From NCBI GenBank assembly GCA_000434935.1, contig FR882200.1, positions 44,360 through 85,789 of the forward strand: a stretch of 41,430 nt of DNA, written 5' to 3'. Made by a program: the position numbers and the translations under genes. Shown in pieces: positions 1 to 7,140 of this stretch (its first letter is position 1; each line of letters opens with the position of its first letter). Source of the DNA: Bacteroides sp. CAG:709 (GTDB taxonomy: Bacteria; Bacteroidota; Bacteroidia; Bacteroidales; UBA932). The notes beneath the pieces were generated by a model that did not search any database, was not told the origin of the DNA, and saw nothing but the letters and a program-made list of their open reading frames with translations.

Positions 1-1
1 G

Positions 2-79
2 GTCACAGCCGCCGAAATCCGCGACATGGCCTGCCGGATTTTCGCCCCTGGCCGCACCAGCTCGCTGATTATGTTGTGA
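2..79 (+). CDS. 3' end of an unidentified protein-coding gene (partial)
   Basis: Reading frame 2 is open from the window edge and ends at TGA 77-79, giving a 25-residue tail with a normal protein-like composition (VTAAEIRDMACRIFAPGRTS...). A helix followed by a short strand at the very C-terminus resembles the end of M16-type peptidases, but 25 residues are too few to assign a family. The other forward frames are also open here for a short distance (frame 1 to 108), so the call rests on residue composition and on the repeat-filled intergenic region that begins right after the stop. The gene body lies outside the window. Confidence 0.45.
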   Translation, partial: VTAAEIRDMACRIFAPGRTSSLIML

Positions 80-102
80 TATGCGATAGGGATTGGAGCC
101 CG

Positions 103-181
103 AAATGAATATAAAAGCGCGTGGGCCTGCAAGAGTCCTGGTCAGTAACAAACTGAAACAGAGGGAACCCCACACGCGAGG
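103..181. repeat. Dispersed hairpin module, copy 1
   Basis: The stretch opens with 26 bases identical to copy 2 at 435-460 and closes with a shared CACGCGAGG. An outer stem pairs CGCGTG (118-123) with CACGCG (173-178), and an inner hairpin pairs CAGT (143-146) with ACTG (152-155). Copy 2 keeps the inner hairpin but with different paired bases, which points to selection on structure. The function is unknown; it could be a small RNA, a transcript end or a mobile palindromic repeat. Confidence 0.6.
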
Positions 182-197
182 AAGTAGAAGAAGGTTA

Positions 198-308
198 GCG
201 TGGAGCATAAGCACCTGCCAGTCAGCAATATAGCTGATTTCAGAGTTAGGGTTTTGTCAACTCTGAAATTAATCAAACGACTAATATTCAAGATATTACG
301 CTCCACGC
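198..308. other. 111-nt stem-closed element with two internal hairpins
   Basis: A perfect 9-bp closing stem pairs GCGTGGAGC (198-206) with GCTCCACGC (300-308). Inside are a 5-bp hairpin (222-226 with 233-237) and a perfect 9-bp hairpin (239-247 with 259-267, 11-nt loop). The layout suggests a folded RNA or a palindromic DNA element. Strand and function cannot be decided from sequence alone. Confidence 0.5.
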
Positions 309-374
309 AAACTCACAATGAAGCCCTCTACCCAGGCAACATTGAAAATAACTTAAAGCCCGATAGGTAATTTA

Positions 375-435
375 GAGCCCGATAGGGCGTGGGCAAGTCC
401 CGCCCCCGAGGGGAGGAATTTAGAGAGGGGGTAAC
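375..435. repeat. GC-rich palindromic (REP-like) repeat, copy 1
   Basis: It starts with the hairpin GCCC-GATA-GGGC (377-388) and continues with a C-rich/G-rich palindrome around 392-415. The same order of parts is found at 14393-14454, where the first hairpin reads GCCC-GCGA-GGGC. It lies directly before hairpin module copy 2, as the other copy lies directly before module copy 3, so the two parts travel together. Confidence 0.55.
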
Positions 436-509
436 GAATATAAAAGCGCGTGGGCCTGCAATGGTCGCAGCTAGTAATTAGCTGAAACAGAGGCACCCCC
501 GCACGCGAG
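434..509. repeat. Dispersed hairpin module, copy 2
   Basis: It shares its first 26 bases and its end with copy 1. The outer stem is CGCGTG (447-452) with CACGCG (502-507), and the inner hairpin is AGCTA (469-473) with TAGCT (479-483). The inner stem sequence differs from copy 1 but still pairs. The module ends 28 bases before the methyltransferase start codon, so it could lie in the leader of that gene. Confidence 0.6.
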
Positions 510-537
510 GCACGAAACGACAAAAATTAGTAGTGAG

Positions 538-1176
538 ATGGAAAGTCCATTGGAAAAATACATAGACCTTCATAGCTCTTTCAGGAATGAGGCTCTGGAT
601 TGGCTGGAGCGTCAGACCAATATCAGGACCAATTACCCGAGGATGCTGTCCGGACGCACCCAAGGCGCATTTCTATATATGCTGGCGAAGATGCTTTCTC
701 CACGTAACGTGCTGGAAATCGGAACATTCACAGGTTATTCCGCCATCTGCATGGCACTCGGACTGCCGGAAAACGGACACATTGACACGCTTGAAATCAA
801 TGACGAGATGGAAGACCTGATAATGGAGGGATTCACACGCGCCGGCGTGGAAGACAAGATTTCGCTCCACATAGGGGACGCCAAGGAATTTCTCCGCGAG
901 CAGGACGGGAAGACAGTCTACGACCTCGTATTCATTGACGCAAACAAGAGAGAATACGCTGACTACTACGAACTTGCGCTAGCATTGACGCGAAGCGGAG
1001 GATTTATTCTCGCCGACGACGTCCTTTGGGACGGGAAGGTGTTCGCGGAGCACGTGCCGGAGGACAAGCAGACCGCGGGAATCGTGAGATTCAATGAATT
1101 GGCGGCGAACGACCCGAGGGTGGAGACCGTCATCATTCCGGTAAGACATGGTTTGGGCATAATTCGTAAAAAATAA
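538..1176 (+). CDS. Class I SAM-dependent O-methyltransferase (COMT/TrmR-like)
   Basis: The 212-residue protein has the full fold of the small cation-dependent O-methyltransferase family. The SAM-binding motif I reads VLEIGTFTGYSA (residues 58-69). The acidic motif FIDANKREY (132-140) and the Asp pair at 160-161 supply the expected metal-binding residues. Family members methylate catechol-type hydroxyls or, in the TrmR branch, 5-hydroxyuridine in tRNA; sequence alone does not separate these. ATG 538 fits the family length. The thiamine pyrophosphokinase gene starts 3 nt after its stop, so the two are probably co-transcribed, although no functional link between them is evident. Confidence 0.88.
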   Translation: MESPLEKYIDLHSSFRNEALDWLERQTNIRTNYPRMLSGRTQGAFLYMLAKMLSPRNVLEIGTFTGYSAICMALGLPENGHIDTLEINDEMEDLIMEGFTRAGVEDKISLHIGDAKEFLREQDGKTVYDLVFIDANKREYADYYELALALTRSGGFILADDVLWDGKVFAEHVPEDKQTAGIVRFNELAANDPRVETVIIPVRHGLGIIRKK

Positions 1177-1179
1177 GAT

Positions 1180-1875
1180 ATGGCAAGCGCGGCGATCATC
1201 TGCAACGGAGATTTCCCCAAGAAGGAATATCCTCTATATCTCATTCGCACAGCTGATTACGTCATCTGCTGCGATGGGGCGGCGACTGCATTTATGCGGA
1301 ACAACGTGAAGATTTTCGGAGAGGAGAGGCTGCCGGATGCCATAATCGGGGATCTAGATTCGCTGCCGAAATCCATGCGCGGGAAATATGCCGGCATCAT
1401 CGTCCAGGTGGAGGAGCAGGATTACAATGACCTGAACAAGGCTTTCCGCTACGCGCTGATGAATTACCATGATATAGATACGATTCATATCCTGGGTGCG
1501 GGAGGAAAAAGGGAGGACCATACCGTCGGGAACCTGGCTTATCTGATGGAATACGCCAAGGAACTCAACGGTCTGAAAGAGAGGGAGTTGCTGGCAGGCG
1601 TGGAGATTCAGCACGAACTGGACGTGGACATGATTTCAGATTGGACCACATCTTTCGCCATCTGTTCCAGCACTTCGTTTTTCGTGGGGAACGGCAGGGA
1701 GATTTCCATATTTTCGCCGGACAACACTCTCACCATCAAGTCGGAAGGTCTGAAATGGCAGACTTCGGGCGTGGTTTTTGACAACTGGTGGAAGGCAACA
1801 TTGAACGTCGCGGACAAGGACGAGGTCAAACTCGAATTGAGCCATCCCGCTCCAGTTCTGATAATATTGAATTAA
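1180..1875 (+). CDS. Thiamine pyrophosphokinase
   Basis: This cytoplasmic enzyme transfers pyrophosphate from ATP to thiamine, giving thiamine diphosphate. At 231 residues it has the usual length. The diagnostic motifs are present in order: CDG (31-33), GDLDS (57-61), a Q-D-x-x-D-L-N-K-A segment (80-88) and GGKREDH (108-114), which bind Mg-ATP and thiamine. The C-terminal half is the beta-sandwich that completes the thiamine site in the dimer. It follows the methyltransferase by 3 nt and is followed by the polyferredoxin gene after 9 nt, so all three are probably one transcript. Confidence 0.9.
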   Translation: MASAAIICNGDFPKKEYPLYLIRTADYVICCDGAATAFMRNNVKIFGEERLPDAIIGDLDSLPKSMRGKYAGIIVQVEEQDYNDLNKAFRYALMNYHDIDTIHILGAGGKREDHTVGNLAYLMEYAKELNGLKERELLAGVEIQHELDVDMISDWTTSFAICSSTSFFVGNGREISIFSPDNTLTIKSEGLKWQTSGVVFDNWWKATLNVADKDEVKLELSHPAPVLIILN

Positions 1876-1884
1876 TAACAGTTT

Positions 1885-3390
1885 ATGCTGAAAAAGATTC
1901 GCACAATTGCAGCAGGAACCGTATTTATCCTCTGTACTCTTCTGTTTCTGGACTTTACGGGCCTGGCAGCCAAATGGTTCGGATGGCTGGCGAAAATCCA
2001 GTTCCTACCTGCTGTTCTGGCAGTGAATGCAGGCGTCGTCCTGGCATTGGTCCTCCTGACATTGGTCTTTGGAAGGCTTTACTGCTCAATCATTTGCCCG
2101 CTCGGAATCTTCCAGGATATCGCCGCGCGGTCATTCAAGGGCTGGAGAAAGACCCATAAGAAGTCCTACAGTTGGTCGCCCGAGAAAAAATGGCTGAGAT
2201 ATGGCGTACTGGTGATTTTCATCATTCTTCTCATAGCCGGGTTCAGCGCGGTTACGGCACTCATTGCTCCATACAGCTCGTTCGGCCGCATTGCCCAGAA
2301 TCTTTTCGCGCCCGTATGGCTTTGGGGCAACAATCTTTGCGCATGGATTGCCGAGAAGGCCGGGGGATTTGCATTCGAGCATAAAGAGGTGTGGATCAGA
2401 AGTTTGCCTACATTCATCATCGCTTCTGTCACTTTCGCGGTGCTGGTCTTTCTGGCCGCCCGCAACGGCAGGACGTATTGCAACACCATCTGCCCTGTGG
2501 GAACGGTCCTGAGCTTCTTCTCCAGGTTTGCGATTTTCCGTCCGTTCTTCGATACTTCCAAGTGCGGCAATTGTCACCTCTGCGAGAAGAATTGCAAGGC
2601 GGCGTGCATTGATGTGGACAACCACAAGATAGATTACAGCAGATGCGTGGATTGTTTCGACTGCATAGACACCTGCAAGCACGGAGCTATAAGATACATG
2701 CCTTTCTGGAAAGCGAAACAGACTGAGGCTCAGGAAGTTAAAAAGTACGTTCCGGCAAAAGACAGCGGCAGGCGCGCATTCATCGGCACATCAGCATTGG
2801 TCCTGGGATCATTGACCCTGAAGGCGCAGGACAAGAAGGTGGACGGCGGTCTGGCTACGGTCCTCGGCAAGAAGGCGCCTGAACGTGAGACGCCGCTGGT
2901 TCCTTTCGGGGCATTGAGCGTCAAGGATTTCTACCAGCATTGCACCGCGTGCCAACTTTGTGTGTCACAGTGTCCTAACGGGGTTCTGCGCCCGTCGACG
3001 TCGCTGGAGCATCTGATGCAGCCGGAGATGTCTTATGAGCGCGGATGGTGCCGTGTGGAGTGCAACCGTTGCGCACAGGTCTGCCCTTCCGGACCGATCA
3101 GGAATTACAGTATCGAGGAGAAGACCACAATGCATATCGGTGTGGCGAAGGTGAACCTGGATTTGTGCGTGGTGAACAGAGATGGCGTTTCATGCGGGAA
3201 CTGTTCAAGGCATTGTCCGTCAGGGGCTATCCTGATGGTCAGAAAGGATCCTTCGGATAAAGATTCATTGAGAATCCCGACGGTGGACGAGAGCAGGTGC
3301 ATCGGTTGCGGCGCGTGCGAATTCCTCTGTCCGTCAAGGCCTTTGAGCGCAATCCGGGTCAACGGGCTTAAAGTACATAGGAGAGACTAG
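1885..3390 (+). CDS. Membrane polyferredoxin, NapH/CcoG-like 4Fe-4S protein
   Basis: The 501-residue protein has an N-terminal membrane half with about four to five hydrophobic segments. Two CxxxCP motifs of the NapH type (C67/C71 and C199/C203) sit at the ends of membrane helices. Two 4Fe-4S ferredoxin motifs follow (about 227-264). A second block begins after an RRAFIGTS segment near residue 296 and has several more Cys clusters up to the C-terminus. Such proteins carry electrons between a membrane quinol pool and redox partners. The stop is 2 nt before the Tat-type aldo/keto reductase gene, which also carries two 4Fe-4S motifs, so the pair likely works together. The physiological donor and acceptor are unknown. 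Confidence 0.82.
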   Translation: MLKKIRTIAAGTVFILCTLLFLDFTGLAAKWFGWLAKIQFLPAVLAVNAGVVLALVLLTLVFGRLYCSIICPLGIFQDIAARSFKGWRKTHKKSYSWSPEKKWLRYGVLVIFIILLIAGFSAVTALIAPYSSFGRIAQNLFAPVWLWGNNLCAWIAEKAGGFAFEHKEVWIRSLPTFIIASVTFAVLVFLAARNGRTYCNTICPVGTVLSFFSRFAIFRPFFDTSKCGNCHLCEKNCKAACIDVDNHKIDYSRCVDCFDCIDTCKHGAIRYMPFWKAKQTEAQEVKKYVPAKDSGRRAFIGTSALVLGSLTLKAQDKKVDGGLATVLGKKAPERETPLVPFGALSVKDFYQHCTACQLCVSQCPNGVLRPSTSLEHLMQPEMSYERGWCRVECNRCAQVCPSGPIRNYSIEEKTTMHIGVAKVNLDLCVVNRDGVSCGNCSRHCPSGAILMVRKDPSDKDSLRIPTVDESRCIGCGACEFLCPSRPLSAIRVNGLKVHRRD

Positions 3391-3392
3391 CT

Positions 3393-4754
3393 ATGAGCGG
3401 ATTTATGGACAGGAGAGATTTTCTCAAGACAGCCGGCGCAGGTGCATTGGCTGGGGGGACGACTTCATTGACAGGATGTTCGTTTTCGTCTGACAAGCGG
3501 ACCGAGGTTTCCGGGGATGCGTCAATGCAGATGCGCACGAGTCCGAAAAACGGGGAAAAGGTGTCGTTGCTGGGTTACGGGTGCATGAGGTGGCCGATGA
3601 AGAAGGGCGAGGACGGCAAGGACCATATCGACCAGGAGGCTGTCAATGAGATGGTGGATTATGCCTACCGGAACGGTGTCAATTATTATGATACGTCGCC
3701 AGCCTATTTGCAGGGCCAGTCGGAGGAGGCTGCCGGTATCGCATTGAGCCGCTATCCTCGTGAGTCATACTACATTGCGACCAAGTTGTCGAATTTCAAT
3801 AATTTTTCACGCGAGGCCGGTCTGAAGATGTATCGTGATTCGCAGAAGGCATTGCGTACAGATTATTTCGATTATTATCTGCTTCATGCCATCGGGACTT
3901 CCGGTTTCGAGGGTTTCGAGGAGAGGTATATAAACAACGGCCTGCTTGATTTTCTTCTGGAGGAGCGTGAGGCAGGGCGCATCCGCAATCTAGGCTTTTC
4001 TTTCCATGGGCGGAAGGAGGTTTTCGACCAATTCATGGAGCTCCATGAGAAATATCATTGGGATTTCGTGCAGATCGAGATGAATTATGTCGATTGGAAG
4101 CATGCGAAGGTTCCGGAGAATGTCAATGCGGATTATCTGTATGAGGAGTTGGCGAAGCGCAATATTCCTGCGACCATCATGGAGCCGCTTCTCGGAGGGC
4201 GCTTGGCGAAACTGCCTGATGCCATCGCGGAGAAAATGAAAGAGCGTGAGCCGCAGATGTCCATCGCGTCTTGGGCGTTCAGGTTCTGTGGTTCGTATCC
4301 GAATATTCTCACGGTGCTGAGCGGCATGTCGTCCATGGACCCTCTGATCGAGAATGTGGAGACGTTTTCGCATTTCAGACCGCTGAATGATGAGGAGATA
4401 GCGTTCCTGATGGAGATGGCGAACCTCATGGAGGACTACCCTACCGTGCCGTGTACCGCCTGCAGCTATTGCATGCCTTGTCCTTACGGCATCGACATCC
4501 CGACGATTTTCAGGCATTACAATGACCATGTGAATTCCGGTGAAATCGCCCAGAGTTGCGAACAGGATCATTTCCAGAGGCTGAAGAGGCGTTATCTTGT
4601 CAGTTACGACAGGGCCGTGGAGACCGTCCGCCAGGCGGATCATTGTATAGGCTGCGGCCAATGCCGTCCCAAGTGTCCACAGAGCATAGATATTCCGAGG
4701 GCTCTCAGGCATATCGACAGATATGTGGAAAAACTGAAACGCGAAACATTGTAG
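3393..4754 (+). CDS. Tat-exported aldo/keto reductase with C-terminal 4Fe-4S clusters
   Basis: The 453-residue protein starts with a twin-arginine signal (MDRRDFLK, RR at 7-8), and a Cys after the hydrophobic stretch could act as a lipobox. The AKR barrel shows the tetrad context: YDTSPAY (Asp, Tyr), IATKLS (Lys) and YYLLHAIG (His). The C-terminus carries two ferredoxin-like clusters, from residue 354 (CTACSYCMPCP) and from 418 (CIGCGQCRPKCP). The start is 2 nt after the polyferredoxin stop, so the two are translationally linked. Family knowledge supports oxidoreduction of a carbonyl or similar substrate; the substrate is not deducible. ATG 3405 (MDRRDF) is an alternative start. Confidence 0.85.
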   Translation: MSGFMDRRDFLKTAGAGALAGGTTSLTGCSFSSDKRTEVSGDASMQMRTSPKNGEKVSLLGYGCMRWPMKKGEDGKDHIDQEAVNEMVDYAYRNGVNYYDTSPAYLQGQSEEAAGIALSRYPRESYYIATKLSNFNNFSREAGLKMYRDSQKALRTDYFDYYLLHAIGTSGFEGFEERYINNGLLDFLLEEREAGRIRNLGFSFHGRKEVFDQFMELHEKYHWDFVQIEMNYVDWKHAKVPENVNADYLYEELAKRNIPATIMEPLLGGRLAKLPDAIAEKMKEREPQMSIASWAFRFCGSYPNILTVLSGMSSMDPLIENVETFSHFRPLNDEEIAFLMEMANLMEDYPTVPCTACSYCMPCPYGIDIPTIFRHYNDHVNSGEIAQSCEQDHFQRLKRRYLVSYDRAVETVRQADHCIGCGQCRPKCPQSIDIPRALRHIDRYVEKLKRETL

Positions 4755-4770
4755 TTTTACAGATAATTAG

Positions 4771-4778
4771 TATATTTG
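4771..4778 (+). promoter_or_regulatory. Bacteroidota-type promoter (-7 TATATTTG) for tRNA-Ser
   Basis: TATATTTG matches the TAnnTTTG element exactly. An upstream TTG (4749-4751) lies 19 bases before it, the spacing expected for the -33 element. Transcription would start near 4785, about 35 bases before the mature tRNA. Confidence 0.6.
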
Positions 4779-4820
4779 CAATCCTGTTTCCGCGTTTCGT
4801 GCGCCGACAGGGTTGTTATT

Positions 4821-4908
4821 GGAGAGATGCTCGAGTGGCTTAAGAGGCACGCCTGGAAAGCGTGTATACCCCTAAAGGGTATCAGGAGTTCGAATCTCCT
4901 TCTCTCCG
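4821..4908 (+). tRNA. tRNA-Ser (anticodon GGA)
   Basis: The acceptor stem GGAGAGA (4821-4827) pairs with TCTCTCC (4901-4907) and is followed by discriminator G. The anticodon stem CACGC/GCGTG frames the loop CTGGAAA, giving anticodon GGA, which reads UCC and UCU. A long variable arm (ACCCCTAAAGGGT) and the T arm with GTTCGAATC identify the class II serine tRNA. The 3' CCA is not fully encoded (GCAAAC follows). A terminator-like hairpin begins 14 bases downstream. Confidence 0.95.
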
Positions 4909-4912
4909 CAAA

Positions 4913-5030
4913 CGTCATGAAGCTCGGCGCATCGCGCCGGGCTTTTTCATCTGAAGGCCGTCAGGAGCTCGCTCCTGTAAAGGCATTCAGATGAAAAAGC
5001 CCCACGGCCTCGGCCGTGAGCTTCATGACG
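4913..5030. repeat. Large inverted repeat with a hairpin in each arm
   Basis: The left arm (4913-4955) and right arm (4986-5030) are inverted copies at their outer (CGTCATGAAGCTC) and inner (GGGCTTTTTCATCTGAA) parts. The segment between these parts differs but is itself a hairpin in both arms: GGCGC-ATC-GCGCC on the left, ACGGCC-GAG-GCCGTG region on the right. A further hairpin, CAGGAG-CTCG-CTCCTG (4962-4977), fills the centre. Read from either side, each arm looks like a terminator with a T5 tract. Confidence 0.7.
4922..4947 (+). terminator. Intrinsic terminator after tRNA-Ser
   Basis: GCTCGGCGC pairs with GCGCCGGGC around an ATC loop (one G-T wobble) and is followed directly by TTTTT. It forms the inner hairpin of the left arm of the larger inverted repeat. 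Confidence 0.6.
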
Positions 5031-5147
5031 CGTGCAAGGGCCCCTCCGGCAAGGAGCAGAGAAAAGGCACGCGCAGCGTGGCTAATCTCATCACTTTCTC
5101 CTTTCCCGAACCTCACGTCATAAACGGCAAAAATCTGATGTACCCCG

Positions 5148-5231
5148 CGTTTTGTTCCGCGAAAACGTTTTAAGCGGTACCAGATGTACAATTTTATACG
5201 TTTTGTTCCGAGAAAACGTTTTAGATGGTAC
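5148..5231. repeat. Two 33-bp direct repeats, each with an internal palindrome
   Basis: The copies are 5148-5180 and 5199-5231, with a 51-bp period. Each begins with CGTTTTGTTCCG, continues with a GAAAACGTTTTA segment (CGTTTT pairs with AAAACG around an 8-nt loop) and ends in GGTAC. They differ at only a few positions. The rest of the spacer from 5031 to 5350 shows no gene. A weak promoter-like pair (TTTG 5271-5274, TATCTTTA 5298-5305) precedes the HAD gene. Confidence 0.65.
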
Positions 5232-5350
5232 AAAGTAGCAACGCAGGACGCATTGCCAGCGGAGGACATCTTTGCACTTCGTTTCGTTATTTTTCATTAT
5301 CTTTACGAATCGTATCGAATTTTGGAAAAATAATTAAAAATCATATCGTA

Positions 5351-6235
5351 ATGACAACTGACTACAACAAGGAACTGACGCCGGAGATCAGGGAGAAGCT
5401 TGCTAAAATCAAGCATATTGCCTTGGATATGGACGGTACCATTTATATGGGAAGCCGTCTGTTTCCTTTCACGCCGGGATTCCTGGAGGACATGACGAAG
5501 GCCGGGGTGGGATATTCATTCCTGACAAACAACCCGACGAAATCCGTTGCAGATTATCTGCATAAGCTGGACGGATTGGGAATCAAGGCTGACGAGGGAA
5601 ACATGTATACGACATCTCTTGCTGCAATCGATTATATAAAAGAGACTTATCCGCAGGCGAAGAGGCTTTTCATGCTCGGGACCCCAAGCATGGTCAGCCA
5701 ATTCGAGAAGGCCGGATTCGAAGCTTGCAGCGACGACCCGGAAGATGTGCCTGATGTATTGGTCGTAGCATTCGACACTACGCTCACCTATCCGAGACTC
5801 TGCCGCGCAGCATGGTGGGCCAGCCAGGGCATTCCGTACGTGGCGACGAATCCTGACCGCGTATGCCCTACCGACCAGAAGACCGTACTGGTGGACTGCG
5901 GCTCCCTGCAGAAATGCATTGAACACGCTACCGGCAGGAAACCTGACATCGTTCTCGGCAAGCCGGATCCGACAATGCTGGACGGCATCATGCACAGGCA
6001 TGGGCTCAAACCGGAAGAAATCATCATGACGGGAGACCGGATTTATACTGACACAGCCATGGCCCATAACGCGGGAGCGGTAGGTGTGCTGGTGCTGTCC
6101 GGCGAGACCACTTTGGAGACCGCGCTGAAGGTGGCAGAGGATGCAAGAAACAATCCGGCCCCGAAATTTTTCCCTCCGGATCTGATAGTGCGCGACATCA
6201 GGGAGCTGGGTGACCTGATTTTACGGAGTAAGTAA
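5351..6235 (+). CDS. HAD-superfamily IIA phosphatase, NagD-like
   Basis: The 294-residue protein begins at ATG 5351; an open frame extends upstream but has the composition of the repeat region and is not conserved-looking. Motif I reads LDMDGT (25-30; nucleophile Asp26, acid/base Asp28). Motif II lies in FLTNNP, and motifs III/IV lie in LGKPDPTMLDGI and TGDRIYTD. A cap domain sits between motifs II and III, as in class IIA phosphatases (NagD, AraL, p-nitrophenyl phosphatases). It probably removes phosphate from a small sugar phosphate or nucleotide in the cytoplasm. It appears monocistronic. Confidence 0.87.
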   Translation: MTTDYNKELTPEIREKLAKIKHIALDMDGTIYMGSRLFPFTPGFLEDMTKAGVGYSFLTNNPTKSVADYLHKLDGLGIKADEGNMYTTSLAAIDYIKETYPQAKRLFMLGTPSMVSQFEKAGFEACSDDPEDVPDVLVVAFDTTLTYPRLCRAAWWASQGIPYVATNPDRVCPTDQKTVLVDCGSLQKCIEHATGRKPDIVLGKPDPTMLDGIMHRHGLKPEEIIMTGDRIYTDTAMAHNAGAVGVLVLSGETTLETALKVAEDARNNPAPKFFPPDLIVRDIRELGDLILRSK

Positions 6236-6284
6236 TCCTTAAAAAACGCACTAAGGGAATATAAAAAATCGCTCTGAAAAATTA

Positions 6285-6292
6285 TAATTTTG
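6285..6292 (+). promoter_or_regulatory. Candidate promoter element (TAATTTTG) before radC
   Basis: The sequence matches TAnnTTTG and lies about 125 bases before the chosen radC start. No clear -33 TTTG is visible at the expected distance, so confidence is limited. The hairpin at 6335-6374 would then lie in the radC leader. Confidence 0.35.
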
Positions 6293-6334
6293 TCACATGG
6301 GAGATAAAAATCTTCCACGGAACATAAAAATCAT

Positions 6335-6374
6335 AAAAATCTGCATGTGCAAAGTCCACAAATGCAGATTTTTT
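6335..6374 (+). terminator. Hairpin with T-tract (terminator or attenuator)
   Basis: AAAAATCTGCAT pairs perfectly over 12 bases with ATGCAGATTTTT, followed by further T residues. It lies 100 bases after the HAD stop and 45 bases before radC. It may end the HAD transcript or attenuate a transcript starting at the promoter candidate at 6285. Confidence 0.6.
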
Positions 6375-6418
6375 CGTTTTTTCCTCTGTATCTTGCCGAT
6401 GAAACTCAAACAACCTAC

Positions 6419-7105
6419 ATGATGAAACTGAAAGATATCAATGAAGAGGAAAGGCCTAGGGAAAGGCTATTCACCAAAGGGGCGGAGGCCCTGAGCAATG
6501 CCGAGCTGCTGGCAATTCTGCTGCGGACGGGTTATGGAAAGAAGAATGTCCTGGAAATCTCGCATGAACTCCTGCACAACGCGTGCGACCTGACCGGATT
6601 GTCATCGATGTCAATCGACAAGATGATGGAAGTGCCCGGCATAGGAAAAGACAAGGCTGTTACGATAACTGCCGCTTTCGAACTTGGACGCAGGTTCGCT
6701 TCCGAAAGTTCCACGTCGCCGAGAACACCTATCACGACATCGAAACAAGTCTATGAACTGATGGCCCCGATTCTGAAAGGGCTTGACCATGAAGAATGCT
6801 GGATATTGTACCTCAACAGGTCCAACATCGTGATTTTCAAGGAGAAACTGACATCCGGAGGGCTCTCTTCCACATCCATTGACACGAATATGATAATGAG
6901 GAAAGCTCTGGAAAAGAGGGCGGACGGCCTGATTATGACACACAACCATCCTTCCGGCAACCCGCATCCCGGCCAAGCGGACATCAAAGAAACCGAACGT
7001 CTGAAGAAAGCCTCCAACACGTTCGGAATATCACTTCTGGATCACCTGATAATAGCCAACGGCTGCTTCTACAGCTTCGCCGACGAACAAATCACGATGA
7101 TTTGA
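6419..7105 (+). CDS. radC: RadC-family JAMM-fold protein
   Basis: The 228-residue protein has the N-terminal helix-hairpin-helix-like domain (SNAELLAILLRTG... VPGIGKDKAVTI) and the C-terminal JAB1/MPN domain with the metal motif THNHPSG and a downstream Asp (about 174-188). RadC-type proteins are linked to DNA metabolism, but their reaction is not well established. The family normally begins at MKLKDINEEERPRERL, so ATG 6419 or 6422 is preferred over the longer upstream frame, which also overlaps the hairpin just before it. Confidence 0.88.
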   Translation: MMKLKDINEEERPRERLFTKGAEALSNAELLAILLRTGYGKKNVLEISHELLHNACDLTGLSSMSIDKMMEVPGIGKDKAVTITAAFELGRRFASESSTSPRTPITTSKQVYELMAPILKGLDHEECWILYLNRSNIVIFKEKLTSGGLSSTSIDTNMIMRKALEKRADGLIMTHNHPSGNPHPGQADIKETERLKKASNTFGISLLDHLIIANGCFYSFADEQITMI

Positions 7106-7140
7106 TTAAGTAATCCTAAAAAATAACTTGGCAAGCAATT

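Larger units (their letters stand above)
80..537. other. 458-bp intergenic block of structured repeats
   Basis: No credible gene is visible. The block holds two copies of a roughly 77-bp hairpin module (103-181 and 434-509), a 111-nt stem-closed element (198-308), and a GC-rich palindromic stretch (375-435). The first and last of these families recur around 14.4-14.5 kb, so this is a cluster of dispersed elements rather than plain spacer. A promoter for the downstream methyltransferase is not obvious. Confidence 0.7.

Noticed and set aside
103..509. CRISPR array
   Set aside because: There are only two diverged copies 331 bp apart, with no regular spacers and no cas genes.
1788..2159. 123-codon forward frame across the thiamine pyrophosphokinase/polyferredoxin junction
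   Set aside because: It overlaps two well-supported genes in another frame and is Arg/Ser-rich without any domain.
5225..5350. N-terminal extension of the HAD phosphatase
   Set aside because: It runs through the palindromic repeat region and a possible promoter, and the family fold begins shortly after ATG 5351.
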